From: Elysia marginata | Taxonomy: Eukaryota > Mollusca > Gastropoda > Plakobranchidae | Assembly: GCA_019649035.1 (NCBI GenBank) | Contig: BMAT01002495.1 | Location: 124,667-146,428, forward strand | Direction: 5' to 3' | DNA length: 21,762 bases | Part shown: positions 19,122 through 21,762 of the stretch, one piece after another | How the letters are laid out: each line of letters begins with the position of its first letter | Numbering within the stretch: position 1 is the first letter of the stretch | The notes under the pieces: generated by a model | Database searches by the model: none | Seen by the model: only the letters and a program-made list of their open reading frames with translations | What the model was told of the DNA's origin: nothing | Position numbers and translations under genes: made by a program

Positions 19122-19139
19122 CCTCTCTCTTTCTCTCTA
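18951..19139. repeat. Pyrimidine-rich CT/TGTC tract
   Basis: An interrupted (CT)n with CTGTCTGTCTG segments, nearly all C and T on the plus strand. It gives overlapping Ser/Leu-rich open frames in all three plus frames, which are not genes. Confidence 0.95.
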
Positions 19140-19334
19140 GCTAATTCAAATTTTCAACTGCTTTGTTCAAACGTTTTTCTTTGCGTATTTTGCATCGATT
19201 ATTGTCCTGATCTGACTTCTCTATTTTGTAGGATGCCGGTAAATAGTCTTTGCGGCTAACAATAGAACTTCTCTATACAGCCGTCTCAGTACTTGGGTGG
19301 TAACTTTACATGTTGGTTTGAGAAGAATCACAAT

Positions 19335-19458
19335 GGACATGCCACTAGTTCCTTATATTTTTGATTGCCCTAAAATTGATTCAGTTCTTACATATCTTTC
19401 GGCAATATTATTCCTGCCTGTTTGTTTGACTGCCTCTGTTCTTTGTCCTTTTTGCTCA
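19335..19458 (+). repeat. 128-bp direct repeat, copy 2
   Basis: The match to 18471-18598 is described there. This copy also leads into CT-rich sequence (19459-19543), so the unit duplicated may include the start of a pyrimidine tract. Confidence 0.9.
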
Positions 19459-19543
19459 GTCTTGCTCTCTGTCTGTTTGTCTCTATTTTTCTGTGACTCT
19501 CTGCCTCTTTCTATCTCACTCTTTCTCTTAAGTCTATTTTTCT
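19459..19543. repeat. Interrupted CT-rich tract
   Basis: TCTGTCTG, TCTCTA and CTCTTTCTC words directly follow the second duplicated copy. Confidence 0.85.
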
Positions 19544-19699
19544 GAACATTTTAAGATGAAGTGTTAATTATATAATAATTTGTTTCTTTTTTTTTTTCGA
19601 ATCGATCTCACGTTCACATATACTGGTTTTATACGTCTCTAGTTTCGTTTTCTTACTGATTGTTATCAATAATTGTCAACCTTATAATAAGAATAATAA

Positions 19700-19836
19700 T
19701 CAAAATCATAATAAATTACATTTTATATTGCCAAACCTTGCGGTGAGCAAGCTATAAATGATTTACAATGGAATTAAAAAATAACAATAATACAATAACA
19801 CAATAATTATGACATCACCAGAGCAAATTCACTTAA
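19700..19836 (-). mobile_element. 3' UTR and tail of a decayed LINE
   Basis: On the minus strand this follows the ORF2 stop at 19839-19837. It contains TTTATAGCTTGCTCACCGC then AAGGTTTGGCAATATAAAA, a damaged version of the stem next to TATA-AA common at LINE 3' ends. It runs out in TTATTATGATTTTGATTATT, like a simple-repeat tail. Confidence 0.5.
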
Positions 19837-19990
19837 TTAGTAAGGTGAAAGCGATTTGAGCCTCTCAAAGGAATTGGATTTTCTAATATGAATGGGAAGA
19901 GAATTATAGTCTTTCTCTAATTACGGAAGGCTTTAGGCTTTATCTAAGGCTCGTGTCTACACTGGATCTAAGGCATCTCTTAGGAGTATA
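19837..19990 (-). pseudogene. LINE ORF2 C-terminus, decayed
   Basis: In one minus frame (19920-19837, ending in TAA) the peptide reads LEKDYNSLPIHIRKSNSF then ERLKSLSPY. This matches the LWNSLP-x-x-IR-x-x-x-S-x-x-x-FK-x-x-LK block that ends the reverse transcriptase protein of several animal LINE clades, with the usual Trp replaced by Tyr. Just upstream, in another frame (19984-19958), PKRCLRSS recalls the LRSS block that normally precedes NSLP. A stop at 19923-19921 and the frame change show the copy is dead. Nothing of the catalytic domain or endonuclease was found to the right, so this is a 5'-truncated copy, as is typical of LINEs. The clade cannot be fixed. Confidence 0.65.
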
Positions 19991-20417
19991 TACTATTTAA
20001 AAGATTTTGACCATAAATCGGGCTTTTAGATTTCAGACATTTAAATATCAAATTAAAGATTATATAGATGTTTTTTCTACTTTGAAAGCCAGTGCAATCG
20101 GCACCAAAGAGGTGACCCTGAATACCGCTTCTCCTTACTCAAAATCAGTCTTCGCTTGCGGCATTGTTTTTTTTTTCATTTTTTTGTGGACTATTTATAA
20201 GATCTTTTGAAATGTTAATGAATAAAGAGTTGCAGTAGTCTTTTTAGGGCAAAACCATTGCGTTCACTTGTAAGGCAGTTATATCTTTATTCGGTAGGTG
20301 GCGAATCTTACTTATTCTTCTCGTTTCTAAATACGTAATTTTCATGGTGTGGTTCTATAAATCTTCTCTTCAAATTTTGTCGCTCTCTGAAAAATATTTA
20401 CAATCCTTAATAAGACA
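19991..20417. other. AT-rich sequence with no recognised gene
   Basis: The plus frame at 20007-20210 ends in a T-run-encoded hydrophobic stretch and lies opposite possible upstream LINE sequence. I do not call it. Confidence 0.4.
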
Positions 20418-20626
20418 TCTCTCTTTCTCTCTCTCTCTCTCTCCCTGTCTCTCTCTCTCTATCTCTCTATCTCTCTCTTTCTATCTCTCTTTCTCTCTCT
20501 CTCTATCTCTCTCTTTTTCTATCTCTCTTTCTCTCTATCTTTCTCCCTCTCTCTCTTTCGGTCTCTCTCTTTCTATCTCTCTTTCTGTCTCTCTCTGTCT
20601 CTCTCTCTCCTCTCTCTCTTCCTCTT
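20418..20626. repeat. Long interrupted (CT)n tract
   Basis: About 210 bases almost purely C and T, with TTTCT, CTAT and CTGT interruptions. The Ser/Leu-rich open frame through it is an artefact. Confidence 0.95.
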
Positions 20627-20726
20627 GCAATCAGATCTTATTCAGACTTTGCCATGATGCATTAAGTACGGCATTTCAAACACGAAACTAAAGCTAGTCT
20701 GAATGCATATGAATGGCTTGCTCTCT

Positions 20727-20738
20727 CCCCCCCCCCCC
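20727..20738. repeat. C12 homopolymer
   Basis: Twelve consecutive C after a short CT run. Such runs are prone to sequencing error. Confidence 0.9.
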
Positions 20739-20810
20739 TATTCGATTATTAGTTTGGTTTAATTCTTCATCTTAAGTTGATCTTTTACCACAATAATTAT
20801 CATTTTAATT

Positions 20811-20833
20811 TTGTTTTCGGCCGCTGCCAGCAG
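20811..20833 (+). promoter_or_regulatory. Splice acceptor region with tandem NAGNAG
   Basis: T-rich sequence and CGGCCGCTGCCAGCAG precede the exon. CAG at 20828-20830 and CAG at 20831-20833 form a NAGNAG tandem, so splicing could add or drop three bases. If ATG 20835 is the start codon this would only change the 5' UTR. Confidence 0.45.
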
Positions 20834-20995
20834 GATGTCGTCTGCAGACAGAAGCCAGGGCTCACCTCGCTCAAGACCGCGTCTCACAGGTCCTGGAGGT
20901 TCCACCTCAAACAAGGACATGCACCTGTTGACCCCTCACGGTGTCGCCAGCAGGCGCTCTAGTGTGAAACCCCTGGACGCTAGGCGTCGATCTTC
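20834..20995 (+). CDS. Exon of an unrecognised Ser/Arg-rich protein
   Basis: This is the only stretch that clearly looks coding. It is GC-rich against an AT-rich background, open in one frame, and ends at TC|GTGAGT, a good donor; read-through would stop at once (TGA at 20997-20999). The ATG at 20835 has A at -3, so it may be the initiator, with 53 full codons and a phase-2 end. Alternatively the exon is internal, because T-rich sequence and CCAGCAG precede it. The peptide begins MSSADRSQGSPRSRPR, has KDMHLLTPHGVASRRSS in the middle and ends PLDARRRSS. It is basic and disordered in character, with two RRxS-type sites that fit basophilic kinases such as PKA and two SP/TP sites. No domain, signal peptide or membrane segment is visible. 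I do not recognise the protein, though such segments are common at N-termini or in linkers of channels and cytoskeletal proteins. A second frame open through 20777-20962 is a shadow. Confidence 0.65.
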
Positions 20996-21001
20996 GTGAG
21001 T
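20996..21001 (+). promoter_or_regulatory. Splice donor GTGAGT
   Basis: The consensus donor GTGAGT directly follows the open, GC-rich segment. Base composition drops to AT-rich immediately after it. Confidence 0.7.
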
Positions 21002-21146
21002 TTCATACTTGATTCTACTCATTTCTTCACATTTATTTTTTCATTAAAAAATTTTTATTGTCCTCTTTGAAGGCTACCAGTATTTGTTTTGAATAGTTTC
21101 CTTGCAATATCATTATTTTCTTGCCTCTCTTTCTCTTTCAAATTTG
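21002..21146 (+). other. Probable intron sequence
   Basis: AT-rich sequence after the donor, with no acceptor-exon pair noticed before the end of the window. Confidence 0.5.
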
Positions 21147-21243
21147 TCTTCTTCTTCTTCTTCTTCTTCTTCTTCTTCTTCTTCTTCTTCTTCTCCTTCT
21201 CCTTCTTCTGCTTCTCGTCTTCTTTTTCTCCTCCTCCTTCTCC
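21147..21243. repeat. (CTT)n microsatellite with degenerate end
   Basis: A pure CTT run to about 21193, then CTCCTT and CTG-CTT variants. The poly-Leu (plus) and poly-Lys (minus) open frames through it are artefacts. Confidence 0.95.
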
Positions 21244-21712
21244 ATCATTTTTTTTATAAATAACAGATTGAATTATCTTTTTACAAAAATTCAATTTTCG
21301 AATCCAAGAAAAAAGGCGCAGTTTATGGATCGCACAATGGAAATATCTCTCTTATTGTCGATTTTACTGTGCTATGTGTCATAAACACTTTTAATCATAA
21401 ACCTTTTGAAAATCATCTTGTTTTATTCATTTGATCGTTTTAGTTAAAATTAAATAATCTTTTTTTTTCGCATAGTGCTAAAATATAATTTGGAAGTTTA
21501 AATAGGGGGAAATCAGCTCAACCATGTATAAGTCGATGTTCCAATTAAAAAAAAATGACTCTTACATTATATCAAAGAAAAAAGTTATATTGATTATTTA
21601 ATTTCAGAGAGTTATGCATAACAAACGTGAAAAACTATGTAATGAACTATTAAGCTGTTTGATGATCGGTGTGCTGTTTTGCATTGAATTTCGAATAGTG
21701 ATATTTTTTGTG
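21244..21712. other. AT-rich, probably intronic sequence
   Basis: No exon or repeat recognised. Confidence 0.45.
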
Positions 21713-21723
21713 TCCCTCTCCTC

Positions 21724-21762
<39 letters not shown>
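21713..21762. repeat. (CT)n microsatellite, cut by window end
   Basis: It begins CCCTCTCCTCTCACTC and becomes pure CT to the last base, so its true length is unknown. Confidence 0.95.

Noticed and set aside
18826-19259. Ser/Leu/Cys-rich open frames, several overlapping
   Set aside because: They are translations of a CT/TGTC low-complexity tract in all three frames.
20007-20210. Small membrane protein with a C-terminal hydrophobic stretch
   Set aside because: The hydrophobic part is encoded by T homopolymers and the frame lies opposite likely LINE remnants; no start context or splice signals support it.
20344-20691. 115-codon frame
   Set aside because: It is mostly the (CT)n tract at 20418-20626, giving Ser-Leu repeats.
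21055-21384. Poly-Leu and poly-Lys proteins
   Set aside because: They arise from the (CTT)n microsatellite read on either strand.

Overview
This window looks like nuclear DNA from an animal with an AT-rich, repeat-dense genome. A marine invertebrate, perhaps a gastropod mollusc, is my guess from the style of the tRNA-derived SINEs and the abundant (CT)n tracts; nothing in the window proves it. There are no bacterial-style genes or operons. Almost all of it reads as intergenic or intronic DNA: microsatellites, SINEs, a decayed LINE tail, tandem repeats and diverged duplications, plus one 586-base assembly gap inside a trinucleotide repeat.

Layout: (1) 1-5750 holds two copies of a hairpin-plus-(CT)n cassette exactly 4500 bases apart, a tRNA-derived SINE with 14-bp target-site duplications (1862-2157), a long inverted repeat with CCAAT motifs (2662-2825) next to a G-quadruplex motif, and several old dispersed repeats. 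(2) 5750-8200 holds a second tRNA-derived SINE family, including two bodies joined head to head (6850-7140) and another copy at 7656-7820; a fourth copy lies at 15441-15620. (3) 8200-12100 has little of note except a possible 150-nt exon (9902-10051) and the gap. (4) 12240-14040 holds a GC-rich island with overlapping hairpins, a perfect 14-bp tandem repeat, a 16-bp tandem repeat, a possible third SINE head and an (ATG)20 array. (5) 14040-18470 is mostly unique AT-rich sequence with a possible LINE tail and a tandem repeat of about 53 bp. (6) 18470-20630 holds a 128-bp duplication, long pyrimidine tracts and the minus-strand remnant of a LINE ORF2 C-terminus. (7) 20831-20995 is the one well-supported coding exon: GC-rich, ATG in good context, ending at a GTGAGT donor, and encoding a basic Ser/Arg-rich segment of a protein I do not recognise.

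The genes do not form a system here. The most credible picture is the 5' region or a large intron of one plus-strand gene whose body lies to the right of the window. I did not find a new biological system. The most interesting signals are the identical hairpin/microsatellite cassettes, the two SINE families and the isolated exon.
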